Positions 15,363 through 24,490 of a stretch of 24,611 nucleotides of DNA are shown here, one piece after another. Under the pieces are notes generated by a model. It did no database searches and was not told where the DNA came from. It saw nothing but the letters and a program-made list of their open reading frames with translations. This stretch comes from Anaerolineales bacterium (GTDB lineage Bacteria > Chloroflexota > Anaerolineae > 4572-78 > NAK82), in the NCBI GenBank assembly GCA_024643945.1, contig JAHELX010000016.1, forward strand, positions 2,970 through 27,580. Reading direction: 5' to 3'. Both the position numbers and the translations under genes were made by a program. How positions within the stretch are numbered: position 1 is the first letter of the stretch; each line of letters starts with the position of its first letter.

Positions 15363-16061
15363 CTACAGCCGGCGCAGCAACATCTCCTTTTTCACTTCAG
15401 CGATGGCCTGGGTGACCTGGATGTCACGCGGACAGGCTTCGGTGCAGTTGTAGATAGTGCGGCAGCGCCAGACCCCATCCGGCTCGGCCAAAATGTTCAG
15501 ACGCTCCTGGCTGGCTCGATCCCGGCTGTCGAAGATAAACCGGTGGGCCTGCACGATAGCCGCTGGTCCTACGTACTCCCCCTTGGCCCAAAAAGAGGGA
15601 CAGGCAGTGGTGCAGGCAGCACATAAGATGCATTTGGTGGTATCGTCAAAGCGTTCGCGCTCCTCGATGCTTTGCAAGCGCTCGATAGCCGGTGGTGGCT
15701 CATCGTTGATCAGATACGGCATCACGGAGCGATAATGCGCCATAAAGGGCTCCATATCCACCACCAGGTCTTTGATGACCGGCAGACCCAGGATGGGCTC
15801 CACGGTGATTTTACGTCCCGCATCCTTGATGAGCACCTTGCAGGCCAGCCGATTACGCCCATTGATGCGCATCGCGTCAGAACCGCAAATGCCGTGGGCA
15901 CACGACCGTCGCAGGGTGAGGGTACCATCCTGGTGCCACTTCACCTCGTGCAGCGCATCCAGCACGCGGTCGGTCGGCTCCATATCTACCTCATACTTGC
16001 CCCACCACGGCTTCTTATCGGTTTCAGGATTAAAGCGGCGAATCTTGAGTTTCACTTTCAT
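15363..16061 (-). CDS. sdhB: Succinate dehydrogenase/fumarate reductase iron-sulfur subunit
   Basis: Carries electrons from the flavin of SdhA to the quinone site of the anchors through three iron-sulfur clusters. The 232 residues show the ferredoxin-type domain with C54, C59, D62 and C74 (SCAHGICGSDAMRINGRNRL), where Asp as third ligand is as in E. coli SdhB, and the C-terminal motifs CILCAACTTACP (C144, C147, C150, C154) and C200, C206, C210 (CRTIYNCTEACP) for the [4Fe-4S] and [3Fe-4S] clusters. Last gene of the sdhCDAB operon, separated by two bases from sdhA. Confidence 0.97.
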   Translation of the reverse strand: MKVKLKIRRFNPETDKKPWWGKYEVDMEPTDRVLDALHEVKWHQDGTLTLRRSCAHGICGSDAMRINGRNRLACKVLIKDAGRKITVEPILGLPVIKDLVVDMEPFMAHYRSVMPYLINDEPPPAIERLQSIEERERFDDTTKCILCAACTTACPSFWAKGEYVGPAAIVQAHRFIFDSRDRASQERLNILAEPDGVWRCRTIYNCTEACPRDIQVTQAIAEVKKEMLLRRL

Positions 16062-16063
16062 TT

Positions 16064-17854
16064 TTAGTATACCCGTTCTTTTGGCTCATACTCGGTTATC
16101 GTCACCGGCTTGTAGCGCAACTCGACATTACCGTCCTTGCAATAGGCCAGGCTGTGCTTGAGCCAATTTTTGTCGTCACGCTTGGGGTAGTCTTCCCGGT
16201 AGTGACCGCCCCGACTCTCGGTGCGGTTGAGGGCAGCCACGGCTGTCACCTCGGCAACCTCGAGCAAAGCCCCCAATTCCCATGCTTCCAACAGATCAGT
16301 GTTGAAGCGCTTCCCCTTGTCGTCGATGGTGATGTGTTGGTATCGCTCCCTGAGGTCTTTGAGGTTATTAACCGCCTCCTTGAGGCCCGGTTCCTCGCGG
16401 AAGACGCTCACGTCGGCCATCATCAGGTTTTGCATCTCGCGGCGGATGTCGGCGGCTCGATGACGTCCATCTTGCCGGCCGCGCAGTGCTTCCAATTCCT
16501 GGCGGGCAAAAGCCTCCGGTTCTCTGGGCAAAGGCAAAAAATCGTTTTCCTGGCAATAGCGCACCATATCGATCCCGGCCCGCTTGCCAAACACAATGAT
16601 GTCGAGCAAAGAATTGGTCCCCAGCCGGTTGGCGCCATGCACCGACACACAAGCGACTTCGCCGGCTGCGTAAAAACCAGGCATGACGGTGTTCTTATCG
16701 TCTAATACCACTCGCGCATGGACGTCGGTGGGGATACCCCCCATCGCGTAGTGAGCGGTGGGCTGGACCGGCATAGGCTGGCTGATGGGGTCAACTCCCA
16801 GGTAGGTGCGGGTGAAATCAGCAATGTCAGGCAGTTTGGTCTCGATGTCGTGCGCCGTGATGCGCCGCGGGGTACCATCCGTGTCCTTGATACCGTCCCG
16901 TTCAAAGTACTTGTTGACGGTGTCGGGCCGCACGTCCAGGTACACGTAGTCCTTGCCGTTTATGCCGCGCCCGTCGCGTACTTCCAGGTAAATGGCACGC
17001 GAAACAACATCCCGGGACGCCAGGTCTTTAATGGTGGGGGCGTATCGGTCCATGAACCGCTCCCCCTCGTTGTTGATGAGCACTCCTCCTTCACCGCGTA
17101 CCCCCTCGGTGATGAGAATGCCCATCTTATAGATACCGGTGGGGTGGAACTGGAAGAACTCCATATCCTCCAGCGGGATGCCCCGGCGTAGGGCGATGGC
17201 CGGGCCGTCGCCGGTGAGAGTGTGCGCGTTGCTGGTGATACGCCACACTTTACCCCAGCCGCCGGTGGCAAAGAGCACTGTCTTGGCATGGAAAACGTGT
17301 AGCTCGCCAGTAGCGATCTCCACAGCCACCACCCCGCGCGTCACTCCGTCTTCGATGATTATATCCAGCACGTGAAATTCGTCGAAGAACGTCACGTTAT
17401 TCTTGATACACTGCTGGTAGAGCGTCTGCAAAATCATGTGGCCCGTCCGGTCGGCTGCGTAGCAAGCACGCCGCACCGGCTGCTTGGTAACATTGTTGGT
17501 GTGTCCGCCAAAGGGGCGCTGAGCAATTTTACCCTCTGCGGTCCGGTTGAAGGGCAGACCCATATGTTCCATCTCGTAAACGAGGTCTACGGCTTCGTAG
17601 CACATAATCTTGGCGGCATCCTGGTCAGCCAGGTAATCGCTGCCCTTGATGGTGTCGAAGGTGTGCCATTCAGGATGGTCTTCCTCGTGGTTGCCCAGCG
17701 CCGCACCCACCCCACCCTGGGCGGTTCCGGTGTGCGAACGCGTGGGATACAGCTTAGAGAGGACAGCCGTCCTTACCCCCTGCGAGGCGTAAAGCGCAGC
17801 CATCAACCCTGCGCCGCCGGCACCGACAATGACTGCGTCGTATTTGTAGTACAT
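16064..17854 (-). CDS. sdhA: Succinate dehydrogenase/fumarate reductase flavoprotein subunit
   Basis: Oxidises succinate to fumarate (or the reverse) at a covalently bound FAD on the cytoplasmic side of the membrane. The 596 residues are normal family length. Visible are the dinucleotide motif GAGGAG (11-16), the flavin-linking His41 in SHTGTAQGG, substrate-site H237 (FHPTG), the catalytic Arg region SRDVVSRA (R281/R286), H368 (HYAMGGI) and R410 ([12 protein letters not shown]). GGAGTG stands before the ATG at 17854. It lies 33 bases after sdhD. Whether the enzyme works mainly as dehydrogenase or fumarate reductase cannot be decided from this subunit; SdhB's Asp ligand and the cytochrome-type anchors slightly favour the dehydrogenase. 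Confidence 0.98.
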   Translation of the reverse strand: MYYKYDAVIVGAGGAGLMAALYASQGVRTAVLSKLYPTRSHTGTAQGGVGAALGNHEEDHPEWHTFDTIKGSDYLADQDAAKIMCYEAVDLVYEMEHMGLPFNRTAEGKIAQRPFGGHTNNVTKQPVRRACYAADRTGHMILQTLYQQCIKNNVTFFDEFHVLDIIIEDGVTRGVVAVEIATGELHVFHAKTVLFATGGWGKVWRITSNAHTLTGDGPAIALRRGIPLEDMEFFQFHPTGIYKMGILITEGVRGEGGVLINNEGERFMDRYAPTIKDLASRDVVSRAIYLEVRDGRGINGKDYVYLDVRPDTVNKYFERDGIKDTDGTPRRITAHDIETKLPDIADFTRTYLGVDPISQPMPVQPTAHYAMGGIPTDVHARVVLDDKNTVMPGFYAAGEVACVSVHGANRLGTNSLLDIIVFGKRAGIDMVRYCQENDFLPLPREPEAFARQELEALRGRQDGRHRAADIRREMQNLMMADVSVFREEPGLKEAVNNLKDLRERYQHITIDDKGKRFNTDLLEAWELGALLEVAEVTAVAALNRTESRGGHYREDYPKRDDKNWLKHSLAYCKDGNVELRYKPVTITEYEPKERVY

Positions 17855-17887
17855 GGGTTGTCACTCCAATGAGGCTGAGGTTGAGGC

Positions 17888-18313
17888 TTAGATGAAAAGT
17901 TCAAAAATGATGACCAGCGCCGTTGCCAACGTAAACAAGAAAAGGAAAAAAACCAATCCTTTAGCAAAGAGGAGCAGGATCGGACGATGGACGTAGTCCT
18001 CGACAACAACGCGCAGCCCGTTGAAGCCGTGGATGGCGGCGAAGAAAATGAGAAGCATCGCGTAGATCTGCCAGAACGAGTTGGACCAGTTGGGAAACAC
18101 GTCGGGAATGTCACTATTTTGCACATGCCAGTAGATGGGGAAGAAACCCCAACGGTATTGGGTGGCCATGTTCATCAAGGTGCGGCCACCTACCAGGTTG
18201 GCATAGACGATGCTAAAGGCCGCCATGAAGAGCATCAAAACACCCGACAGGCGTGTGAAAAGCCACAAATAGTACTCCAGGGAACTTCCCTGATCTGGGT
18301 ATCGAGAACGCAT
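17888..18313 (-). CDS. sdhD: Succinate dehydrogenase membrane anchor subunit 2
   Basis: One of two hydrophobic anchors holding SdhAB to the membrane and forming the heme b and quinone sites. The 141 residues have three membrane spans (about 16-38, 80-100, 112-138). TRLSGVLMLF (20-29) corresponds to the quinone-site Arg/Ser motif, and IHGFNGLRVVVEDY (94-107) carries the probable heme ligand H95 and the D/Y quinone residues. GGGAGG precedes the ATG at 18313; a longer frame to 18406 overlaps sdhC and is rejected. Residue by residue it resembles the other anchor, SdhC, in both motifs. Confidence 0.88.
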   Translation of the reverse strand: MRSRYPDQGSSLEYYLWLFTRLSGVLMLFMAAFSIVYANLVGGRTLMNMATQYRWGFFPIYWHVQNSDIPDVFPNWSNSFWQIYAMLLIFFAAIHGFNGLRVVVEDYVHRPILLLFAKGLVFFLFLFTLATALVIIFELFI

Positions 18314-18330
18314 TTGCAAACCTCCCGCTA

Positions 18331-18723
18331 CTAAGCTCCACCCGACAGGAAGCTGGTGAGCATCAGAAAAGCTGGTAGACCGAAGACTGGCAAGAAGACC
18401 AGCCACTGGAACCAGACCAGTTCACGCTGATAACGCAACAACGGAGGCCAAAGATCTTCAACGATGACCCGTAGTCCGTTGAGCGCATGGTAAAGTACGC
18501 AGAAGTAAATAAAGATTTGCATTGGCGTCGACTCATAGAGCGTGGTGATGGTAGTCGAGATGTTGTCGCCAATCGCATTCAGGAAAAACGCGGCAATGAC
18601 GTGGGTTCCTACAAAAAAGAGAATGCCCAGACCGGTGATACGATGTAAGGCCCAGGCAAGCATGCTCTCATTCCCTTTGTAGCGCAGCCCTTCCAAATAG
18701 CCTGCGTGTCGTCCTTGAAACAC
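18331..18723 (-). CDS. sdhC: Succinate dehydrogenase cytochrome b556-type anchor subunit
   Basis: The first gene of the operon, 130 residues with three membrane spans. LHRITGLGILFFVGTH (26-41) is the SdhC signature with R28 in the quinone pocket, and YHALNGLRVIVEDLW (78-92) holds H79, the probable heme ligand. The start is a GTG at 18723 with AAAGGAGTG at proper distance; the first internal ATG would cut off the conserved N-terminus. It lies about 140 bases downstream of a near-consensus promoter. Confidence 0.9.
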   Translation of the reverse strand: MFQGRHAGYLEGLRYKGNESMLAWALHRITGLGILFFVGTHVIAAFFLNAIGDNISTTITTLYESTPMQIFIYFCVLYHALNGLRVIVEDLWPPLLRYQRELVWFQWLVFLPVFGLPAFLMLTSFLSGGA

Positions 18724-18863
18724 GGCTAAACACTCCTTTCTTGGATCTGGACCGAGGTCTAAAATATTAAGGAAACGATAGGGTCTCTTCTTATACCTGA
18801 GTTCTTTCCTTATTAGGTTTTATAGCGGATTACAAATGGCACGTCGGAGGCAAAGTAGAAAAA

Positions 18864-18892
18864 ATTATACGCCGCAACAGGTGAAAAGTCAA
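18864..18892 (-). promoter_or_regulatory. Near-consensus sigma70-type promoter of the sdh operon
   Basis: On the minus strand TTGACT (18887-18892), a 17-base spacer and TATAAT (18864-18869). The leader to sdhC would be about 135 bases and contains an eight-base inverted repeat (18768-18775 with 18805-18812). No known regulator site recognised. Confidence 0.85.
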
Positions 18893-18951
18893 AGTTAGGT
18901 GATATTCCACGCGGAGTTATGCCTCTGCAGACCCTCAGATGAGGTGGCGCA

Positions 18952-18982
18952 GGTGATGCGGCCATACTCCAAGGGCATCACC
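18952..18982 (-). other. Perfect stem-loop at the MFS transporter stop codon
   Basis: GGTGATGC (18952-18959) and GCATCACC (18975-18982) form eight pairs around a 15-base loop and include the TGA stop of the MFS gene. There is no T tract, so it may serve RNA stability or be a factor-dependent end point. Confidence 0.4.
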
Positions 18983-20189
18983 CGTGTTGAACTTGTACGG
19001 CCACCGGGCGGGGAAGTAATCGAGCTACCAACAGCGAAACGACCAGAAATATGCCGGCCGCCAACACAAAGGTGGCGCGCAGTCCTGCCCAGACCGCCAA
19101 TCCAGCGCCAAGCATTGGGGCGATGGCATTCGCAGCCGAAACGACGCTGGTATCAATACCATACACCGCTCCCTGACGCCCCTGTGGAGCCAGGTTGGCC
19201 AGCGTCGCGCTCAGCAAGGCAAGCATCGCCCCGATTGCTGCGCCGGTTAATCCCTGGAGCAGCATCACGTGGGACGGCGACGCAGCCAGGACATAGGGCA
19301 GATAAAAGCCGGCCGATGCCAGCCCGCAGATTAGTAAGAGCCGCCGGCGGCCTACATGATCGGACATACGCCCCAGCAGCACAGCCGCCAATGCCCCAAA
19401 AGCAGCGCTAATGCCAGAAGCCAAACCAGTAATGGATGCCACTCTGGTTTGATCTTCGACCAGGGTTTGGATGAAGAGAGGCAGCACAGGCCCCGTCACG
19501 CGAAAGCCCAGACGTATAAACAATTCCACCGCAAAGGCTACCAGCAGAGGCTTTGAGCGGAGAACCAACATCAGCCCCTCGCGCAGACTCTCACGCTGAC
19601 CCGGATTGCTGGTCGTTGGCTCGAAGTGTTCGTGCACCAATGAATGTACCCCCAGCCCCGCCACCAGCAGCAATCCGGCTGTCACCCAAAAGGCCACCCG
19701 GTAGCCAAAGACATCGGCAATCAAGCCGCCGATCAGCGGTCCGGCAGATGCCCCTGTCCAGATAGCCATCTGTAAGAAACCCATGGCCGAGCCAGTACGT
19801 TCTCGGGGGACACTACTGGCCACCAACGTCATGGCCGCTGGCACAGTGCCGGTGATGCAACCTTGAAGCGCCCGCAGGAGCAGAAGTTGGGGTGCAGTCT
19901 GGGCAAACCCCATCGCCCCGACGACCAGCACCCCACCGAACATCGCCCGCTCCACCATCAGCTTGCGCCCGTAACGATCGGCCAGCGCCCCCCATAGAGG
20001 AGCCACGGCTGCCATCGTAACTGCCTGGGCACTAATCAGCATTCCTGACCAAAGCTTAATCTGGGCCGGATCTGTTACTCCCAGTTCCTGAACGTAAAAG
20101 GGCATAAAGGGAAGAGCGACGGAGAAACCGGCGATGGCCACCAACTCAGCCAGCCAGATGACATAGAGATTACGACGCCAGTTGGGCAT
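18978..20189 (-). CDS. MFS transporter, DHA1 (drug:H+ antiporter) type
   Basis: A 403-residue inner-membrane exporter with about twelve spans. The first half shows FYVQELGVTD after span 1, the signature loop GALADRYGRKLMVERA (87-102) between spans 2 and 3, and the antiporter motif GASAGPLIGGLIADVFGYR near residue 150-165. The second half repeats the loop as LLGRMSDHVGRRRLLL. These features point to drug or metabolite efflux; the substrate is not evident. No strong ribosome binding site is seen before the ATG at 20189. It is transcribed alone, downstream of the terminator of the grpE-dnaJ unit. Confidence 0.9.
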   Translation of the reverse strand: MPNWRRNLYVIWLAELVAIAGFSVALPFMPFYVQELGVTDPAQIKLWSGMLISAQAVTMAAVAPLWGALADRYGRKLMVERAMFGGVLVVGAMGFAQTAPQLLLLRALQGCITGTVPAAMTLVASSVPRERTGSAMGFLQMAIWTGASAGPLIGGLIADVFGYRVAFWVTAGLLLVAGLGVHSLVHEHFEPTTSNPGQRESLREGLMLVLRSKPLLVAFAVELFIRLGFRVTGPVLPLFIQTLVEDQTRVASITGLASGISAAFGALAAVLLGRMSDHVGRRRLLLICGLASAGFYLPYVLAASPSHVMLLQGLTGAAIGAMLALLSATLANLAPQGRQGAVYGIDTSVVSAANAIAPMLGAGLAVWAGLRATFVLAAGIFLVVSLLVARLLPRPVAVQVQHG

Positions 20190-20316
20190 GGATGTGTAGG
20201 CCTGGAGAAGAATGCCTGGATTATAGTCCCATGCGACGGCGTAACCAAATCCAAGGGAGCCTTAACACACCTTTAACGGTTCACCTTGTGCTCACAAGAG
20301 TACCTGCCTAAAGGAT

Positions 20317-20342
20317 AAGGGCGACCTGTGCGGTCGCCCCTT
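20317..20342 (-). terminator. Probable terminator of the grpE-dnaJ unit
   Basis: GGGCGACC (20319-20326) and GGTCGCCC (20332-20339) pair perfectly around a five-base loop, 30 bases after the dnaJ stop. The T tract on the minus strand is short (TTATCCTTT), so efficiency is unsure. Confidence 0.55.
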
Positions 20343-20368
20343 TCCCCAAGTTATGGCAGAAGTTAGAC

Positions 20369-21325
20369 TTACCCCAGCAGGCGCAATTGCTCGAAAAGTT
20401 TGCGTTGTTCGGGCGTCAACTGCGTCGGCACACGCACGTCCAAGCGTACGTAAAGGTCGCCATGCTCGGTCGGTTGACGCAACTTGGGCATGCCTTTGCC
20501 GCGCAGCCGGAAGGTTTGCCCATTTTGTGAGCCAGCCGGGATTTTCAGATTCACGTCACCGGCCAAAGTGGGAACCCGCACCTCGCCGCCCAACACGGCT
20601 GTGTAAAGGTCCACCGGCGCTGTCACATATAGACTGTCTCCCTTGCGCTCAAAGCGAGGGTCGCGGGCGACTTTGACTTTAAGGTACAGGTCACCTGCCT
20701 GACCGCCGGATACCCCGCTGCCGCCTTCGCCTCGCATCCGCACACGGGTGCCCGTTTTGGCGCCGGGGGGTATCTTCACCTCTATACGACGACCATCTTT
20801 GGTCAGTTGCCGGGTAGTGCCGTGATAAGCTTCGGCCAGGCTGATTTCGATCTCGTGCTCCAGATCTTGACCGCGTCGTGGTCGATCAAAGCCCTCAAAT
20901 CCACCACGACCACCCGTCTGGCGCGTACCACTCAGCCCCCCAAAGATGCTGGTGAAGAAATCCGAAAAGGGGCTGCTGTCGCCGAACAAGTCTTCCAGGT
21001 CCTCAGGAGTGCCGTAGCGCACGTGAACCCGCTCACCGCCCGGAGTGGCCGTCCACCGACTCCAGTCGTAATCCCCGGGGTGACCACCAGCCCGCTGCCA
21101 ATGTTGCCAATCGGCTCCCAACTGGTCATATTTAGCCCGTTTTTCGGGGTCACCAAGTACCTCGTAAGCTTCGTTGATCTCTTTAAAGTGTGCTTCGGCC
21201 TGCGGGTCATCCGGGTTGACGTCGGGATGATATTGACGTGCCAGCTTGCGAAAAGCGGATTTTATTTCTTTTTCGGTAGCGTTCTTATCAACGCCTAAAA
21301 TTTTATAATAATCCTTATACTCCAT
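20369..21325 (-). CDS. dnaJ: J-domain co-chaperone, class B (DnaJ/CbpA-like)
   Basis: Delivers substrates to DnaK and stimulates its ATPase. The 318 residues have a J domain (1-70, with HPD at 33-35 in RQYHPDVNP), a Gly-rich linker (about 75-145, GGLSGTRQTGGRGGFEGFDR) and two C-terminal beta domains (about 150-310: IPPGAKTGTRVRMRGEGG, IPAGSQNGQTFRLRGKGMP). The CxxCxGxG zinc-finger repeats are absent, so this is a class B protein, like CbpA, rather than canonical DnaJ. It follows grpE by 29 bases on the same strand. DnaK is not in the window. Confidence 0.93.
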   Translation of the reverse strand: MEYKDYYKILGVDKNATEKEIKSAFRKLARQYHPDVNPDDPQAEAHFKEINEAYEVLGDPEKRAKYDQLGADWQHWQRAGGHPGDYDWSRWTATPGGERVHVRYGTPEDLEDLFGDSSPFSDFFTSIFGGLSGTRQTGGRGGFEGFDRPRRGQDLEHEIEISLAEAYHGTTRQLTKDGRRIEVKIPPGAKTGTRVRMRGEGGSGVSGGQAGDLYLKVKVARDPRFERKGDSLYVTAPVDLYTAVLGGEVRVPTLAGDVNLKIPAGSQNGQTFRLRGKGMPKLRQPTEHGDLYVRLDVRVPTQLTPEQRKLFEQLRLLG

Positions 21326-21354
21326 AGAATACGGCCTCAGCGACGGACGAAAAC

Positions 21355-21930
21355 TTATGCGGCGACTACCACCCGGGCCGGGCGAAGCAGTTTATTCCCC
21401 AGTTTGTAACCCACCTCCACTTCTTCGACGACAGTCCCTGCCCTGGCATTGGTTGCTACCATTGCTACTGCCTCGTGCAACTCGGGGGTGAAAGGCTGCC
21501 CTAAGGCTTCGATACGCGTCACGCCCTCAGCTTTCAGCAGTCGCATCAATTCGCGGAAAGTTAATTCAACACCCCGTCGCAATGACTCATCTTCCTGACC
21601 GTCGTGGCTCAGTGCCCGGGCCAGGTTATCGGCAACAGGCAAGATGAGACGCAGCAACCGCTCGCGTTCAGCACCAATCGCCTCATCGGCGCGGCGGGTC
21701 TGGCGCTTACGAAAGTTACCCATATCGGCCTGCAGGCGCAGCGCCAACGCTTGCGAGTCAGGCTCGCCGGCCGCCGGCGAAACGATTTCATCGCTGATAG
21801 GCGTGGATGATTCGCGATCTGTCTCTATTACCTCTTCCGATTGCGCCGCGAGCGAAACCGGTGTGTCTTCGTCTTCCACGACCCGCACCGGAATCCTGCG
21901 GGCCGGCCGACTTCTTTCGTCCCAATACAT
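21355..21930 (-). CDS. grpE: Nucleotide exchange factor GrpE
   Basis: Releases ADP from DnaK. The 191 residues show a disordered acidic N-terminus (1-55), a long coiled-coil helix (about 58-115, RLQADMGNFRKRQTRRADEA), and the beta domain with the GrpE signature VVEEVEVGYKLGNKLLRPAR (167-186). The start ATG at 21930 has TTGGAG at good distance. It is the first gene of a grpE-dnaJ pair. No CIRCE operator (TTAGCACTC-N9-GAGTGCTAA) is visible upstream. Confidence 0.95.
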   Translation of the reverse strand: MYWDERSRPARRIPVRVVEDEDTPVSLAAQSEEVIETDRESSTPISDEIVSPAAGEPDSQALALRLQADMGNFRKRQTRRADEAIGAERERLLRLILPVADNLARALSHDGQEDESLRRGVELTFRELMRLLKAEGVTRIEALGQPFTPELHEAVAMVATNARAGTVVEEVEVGYKLGNKLLRPARVVVAA

Positions 21931-22120
21931 TGGCGATACTCCAATTCACATACGCCCATAAATAATCAAGGATGTTGACGGCCAGCGCTTATGCTGACCA
22001 CACTTATAGGATACACCCCTTGTGTTGGAGTTACATAAGACGTGTGATAGAGTTTCGTTAGATTTACGATATTGCCTTCAAACTACAGGCGATTCCACTG
22101 AGGCAGAAGCGCTTTCAACC

Positions 22121-23425
22121 TCATGTTGCTCCTTCCCGTTCCCCGGCGTTGGCATTGGTCGAGTATTCGGTCACCACGCGATTATCTTCAGGCGCGGACG
22201 AGGTTGAAGGCGTGCTCACGGTGACGACGGGAGCGGCTTCCTCTTGAGCAATGGCTGGGGCCATTTCCGAAGGGAAGGGAGGACGGCCCAGGATTTTGTT
22301 GTAAGCGTAAATAGCTACAATACGCAAGGTGGCGATAAGAGGCGCTGCCATAAACGCCCCCAGTATTCCCCCCACACTGGCCCCCACGACCACGCCAGCC
22401 ATCACCAGGATAGGCGGGAGGTCAAGCGCCTGCCCGATGAGCCGGGGGACGATGATGTTGTTCTCCAGTTGCTGGACGACAAAATAGAATAGAGCCACAA
22501 TGAGAGCAAATACCAGATTCGAGACCGAAAGCACCGACGAGCCTTGCAGAAGCGCCAGGAGAACAGCCGGGATCGCGGCCAGGACCGGCCCGATGTTGGG
22601 CAGCGCTTCCAGCAATCCGGCCAAAATGCCCAACACCAATGCCCCCGGCACGCCCAATGCCGCAGTGCCTATGCCAACGAGCAACCCAACCATAAGACCG
22701 AGGATTAATTGACCTCGGAAGAAGGCAGCCCACACGCCGCGAACGAGATTCCACAGATGGGTATATTCGGCGCGATACGGGGCAGGAACTAATTCCGCGA
22801 ACGCATTACTGAACTGGGGCAAATCGAGACTAATGTAGATAGAATAAATCAAGGTAAACAGAAAGGCCAAAATCGCCCAGAGTACCGTGCCCACAACGGT
22901 TGAGGCAACGCCAGTGGCCAGATTCAGCGCCGAGGGAATCGAGTTGTAAATCTGCTCTGGAGACGGGAATATCGACCCTGGCACAACTCCGGTCAACGTC
23001 CCCAAGGCCGGATCGACTACAGACGACAGGTCAATCCGAAAATGCAGCACTTCCATATGTCGAACACTTTCCAACGTGTGTTGGAGCCACGTGGTTGTCT
23101 TATTCAGCAAGTCCACGACATCAATATCTATGTCGCGTACCGCATCAATTATGGCCGGTGTAAGGACGAGCGGCAGCAAAACCACCACGATCAGCAAAAG
23201 AAGGTAAGTCAGCATCACCGCCAGCCAGCGGGGCATACGCAAACGCGTGTCAAACGACTCAACAACTGGGTTCAGCAAAAAAGCTAAAATCGCCGCCACG
23301 ACGATGAAGGGAATCACTGATCGACTGATGTAAAGCAGAAAAATGCCGATCAGAACACCAGCAATCGCTACAGTGCGCTTGGTGGTTGCACTCCATTCCG
23401 TTCCCGTTTGACCTGTATCACTCAT
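22121..23425 (-). CDS. AI-2E family transporter (PF01594 type permease)
   Basis: A 434-residue membrane protein of the AI-2E family, whose members include TqsA-like exporters and Na+/H+ antiporters; the name does not prove autoinducer transport. It has about eight membrane spans, two near the N-terminus (20-50, 65-90), a soluble loop at about 95-165, and a C-terminal bundle holding the family signature ALPNIGPVLAAIPAVLLAL and QQLENNIIVPRLIGQALDLP (about 320-340). The tail after residue 385 is hydrophilic and probably disordered. It lies 119 bases after the SPFH gene with a hairpin terminator between them, so it likely has partly separate expression. Confidence 0.92.
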   Translation of the reverse strand: MSDTGQTGTEWSATTKRTVAIAGVLIGIFLLYISRSVIPFIVVAAILAFLLNPVVESFDTRLRMPRWLAVMLTYLLLLIVVVLLPLVLTPAIIDAVRDIDIDVVDLLNKTTTWLQHTLESVRHMEVLHFRIDLSSVVDPALGTLTGVVPGSIFPSPEQIYNSIPSALNLATGVASTVVGTVLWAILAFLFTLIYSIYISLDLPQFSNAFAELVPAPYRAEYTHLWNLVRGVWAAFFRGQLILGLMVGLLVGIGTAALGVPGALVLGILAGLLEALPNIGPVLAAIPAVLLALLQGSSVLSVSNLVFALIVALFYFVVQQLENNIIVPRLIGQALDLPPILVMAGVVVGASVGGILGAFMAAPLIATLRIVAIYAYNKILGRPPFPSEMAPAIAQEEAAPVVTVSTPSTSSAPEDNRVVTEYSTNANAGEREGAT

Positions 23426-23453
23426 CCTTATTTACCCCTATCAGCCATTCAGC

Positions 23454-23531
23454 AAAAAAGCAGCGAATCGGCAAATCTGATGAACCGACTTACTGATTCG
23501 CTCATTTGCTGATTTGCCGATTCGCTGCTTT
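23454..23531 (-). terminator. Repeat-derived hairpin terminator after the SPFH gene
   Basis: A 21-base perfect inverted repeat (23457-23477 with 23511-23531) around a 33-base loop is followed on the minus strand by TTTTTT, the form and polarity of an intrinsic terminator for the slipin gene ending at 23545. The arms and loop consist of reiterated GATTTGCC / GATTCGCT words, so it also belongs to a repeat family: ATTTGCTGATTTGC at 23504-23517 is the complement of 12825-12838 inside the glycosyltransferase-like gene. Confidence 0.8.
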
Positions 23532-23544
23532 GAACAGAGTCTGA

Positions 23545-24327
23545 TTACTCCTCAGGCTTTTGATCCCCCAGCGACGTGGCGAATGCCTGCAAGAACTCGA
23601 CGGGCACCGGGAAGATGATAGTCGAGTTCTTCTCGACGGCGATCTCGGTCAGAGTTTGCAGATAGCGCAACTGAACGCCCGCGGGTTGTTTAGCCAGCAC
23701 AGCCGCTGCATCGGCCAATTTCTGTGCGGCGTTAAACTCACCCTCGGCGTGGATGATCTTGGCTCGCTTCTCGCGCTCGGCCTCCGCCTGGCGCGCCATC
23801 GCGCGCTGCATCGTCTGGGGGAGCTCCACGTCCTTCACCTCGACGGTGCTGACCTTGATGCCCCACGGCTCGGTGGCCTCGTCAATGATCTGCTGGAGCG
23901 TATGATTGATCTTCTCCCGTTGAGCCAACACTTCGTCCAGCTCGCTTTGGCCGATGACGTTACGCAACGTCGTCTGGGCGATATTCCACGTCGCCCGCCG
24001 GTAGTCCTCGACCTGCACGATAGCGGCCGAGGGGTCAATCACGCGGTAATAGACGATAGCGTTCACCTTGAGGGTCACGTTGTCTTTAGTGATCGCCTCC
24101 TGGCTGGGCACATCGAGGGTGACAACGCGCAGGTCTACCTTTACTATGCGGTCTACGATGGGAATGATGAAGAACAGACCCGGTCCTTTGGCTCCGACCA
24201 GCCGCCCCAGGCGGAAGATCACCCCCCGCTCATACTCCTGCACAATCTTGATGGCCGAACTGAGCAGGATCAACAGAATGATGATCAATACCCCAAAGGT
24301 TGTAAGAAAGCCCAGAAGTGATTCCAT
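23545..24327 (-). CDS. SPFH/Band 7 protein, slipin type
   Basis: A 260-residue membrane-associated scaffold of the stomatin/slipin group, which organises membrane microdomains. One hydrophobic span (about 8-28) is followed by the Band 7 domain (29-200; [74 protein letters not shown]), an Ala/Glu/Lys-rich helix (about 180-215, [19 protein letters not shown]) and a conserved tail with [12 protein letters not shown] (about 235-246). AAGGAGGAGACG precedes the ATG at 24327. Slipins often pair with an NfeD-type membrane protease; any such gene would be outside the window. Confidence 0.95.
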   Translation of the reverse strand: MESLLGFLTTFGVLIIILLILLSSAIKIVQEYERGVIFRLGRLVGAKGPGLFFIIPIVDRIVKVDLRVVTLDVPSQEAITKDNVTLKVNAIVYYRVIDPSAAIVQVEDYRRATWNIAQTTLRNVIGQSELDEVLAQREKINHTLQQIIDEATEPWGIKVSTVEVKDVELPQTMQRAMARQAEAEREKRAKIIHAEGEFNAAQKLADAAAVLAKQPAGVQLRYLQTLTEIAVEKNSTIIFPVPVEFLQAFATSLGDQKPEE

Positions 24328-24440
24328 GGTCGTCTCCTCCTTATGTAACCTATGATCGCCGATCCTCCTTCATCAGAGACTCTCCTCCAAGGCCGCCTGG
24401 AGGGATCTCTTCAAAATGCGGAGGACATTCTATAACCTCT

Positions 24441-24469
24441 ATTATACCCGATGCCCATCGACAAAGCAA
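24441..24469 (-). promoter_or_regulatory. Promoter of the SPFH gene
   Basis: On the minus strand TATAAT (24441-24446) and, 17 bases upstream, TTGCTT (24464-24469): perfect -10, mediocre -35. The leader of about 105 bases contains an imperfect hairpin (24373-24404, CTCCA/TGGAG core). Confidence 0.65.
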
Positions 24470-24490
24470 TAGTGGAAAGGTCTGGCTGCA

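Noticed and set aside
16154..16705. 183-codon plus-strand frame inside sdhA
   Set aside because: Shadow of the complete flavoprotein gene on the opposite strand.
23560..24321. 253-codon plus-strand frame opposite the SPFH gene
   Set aside because: Residues are Leu/His/Arg-rich with no family resemblance; the minus strand encodes a full-length slipin with a strong ribosome binding site.
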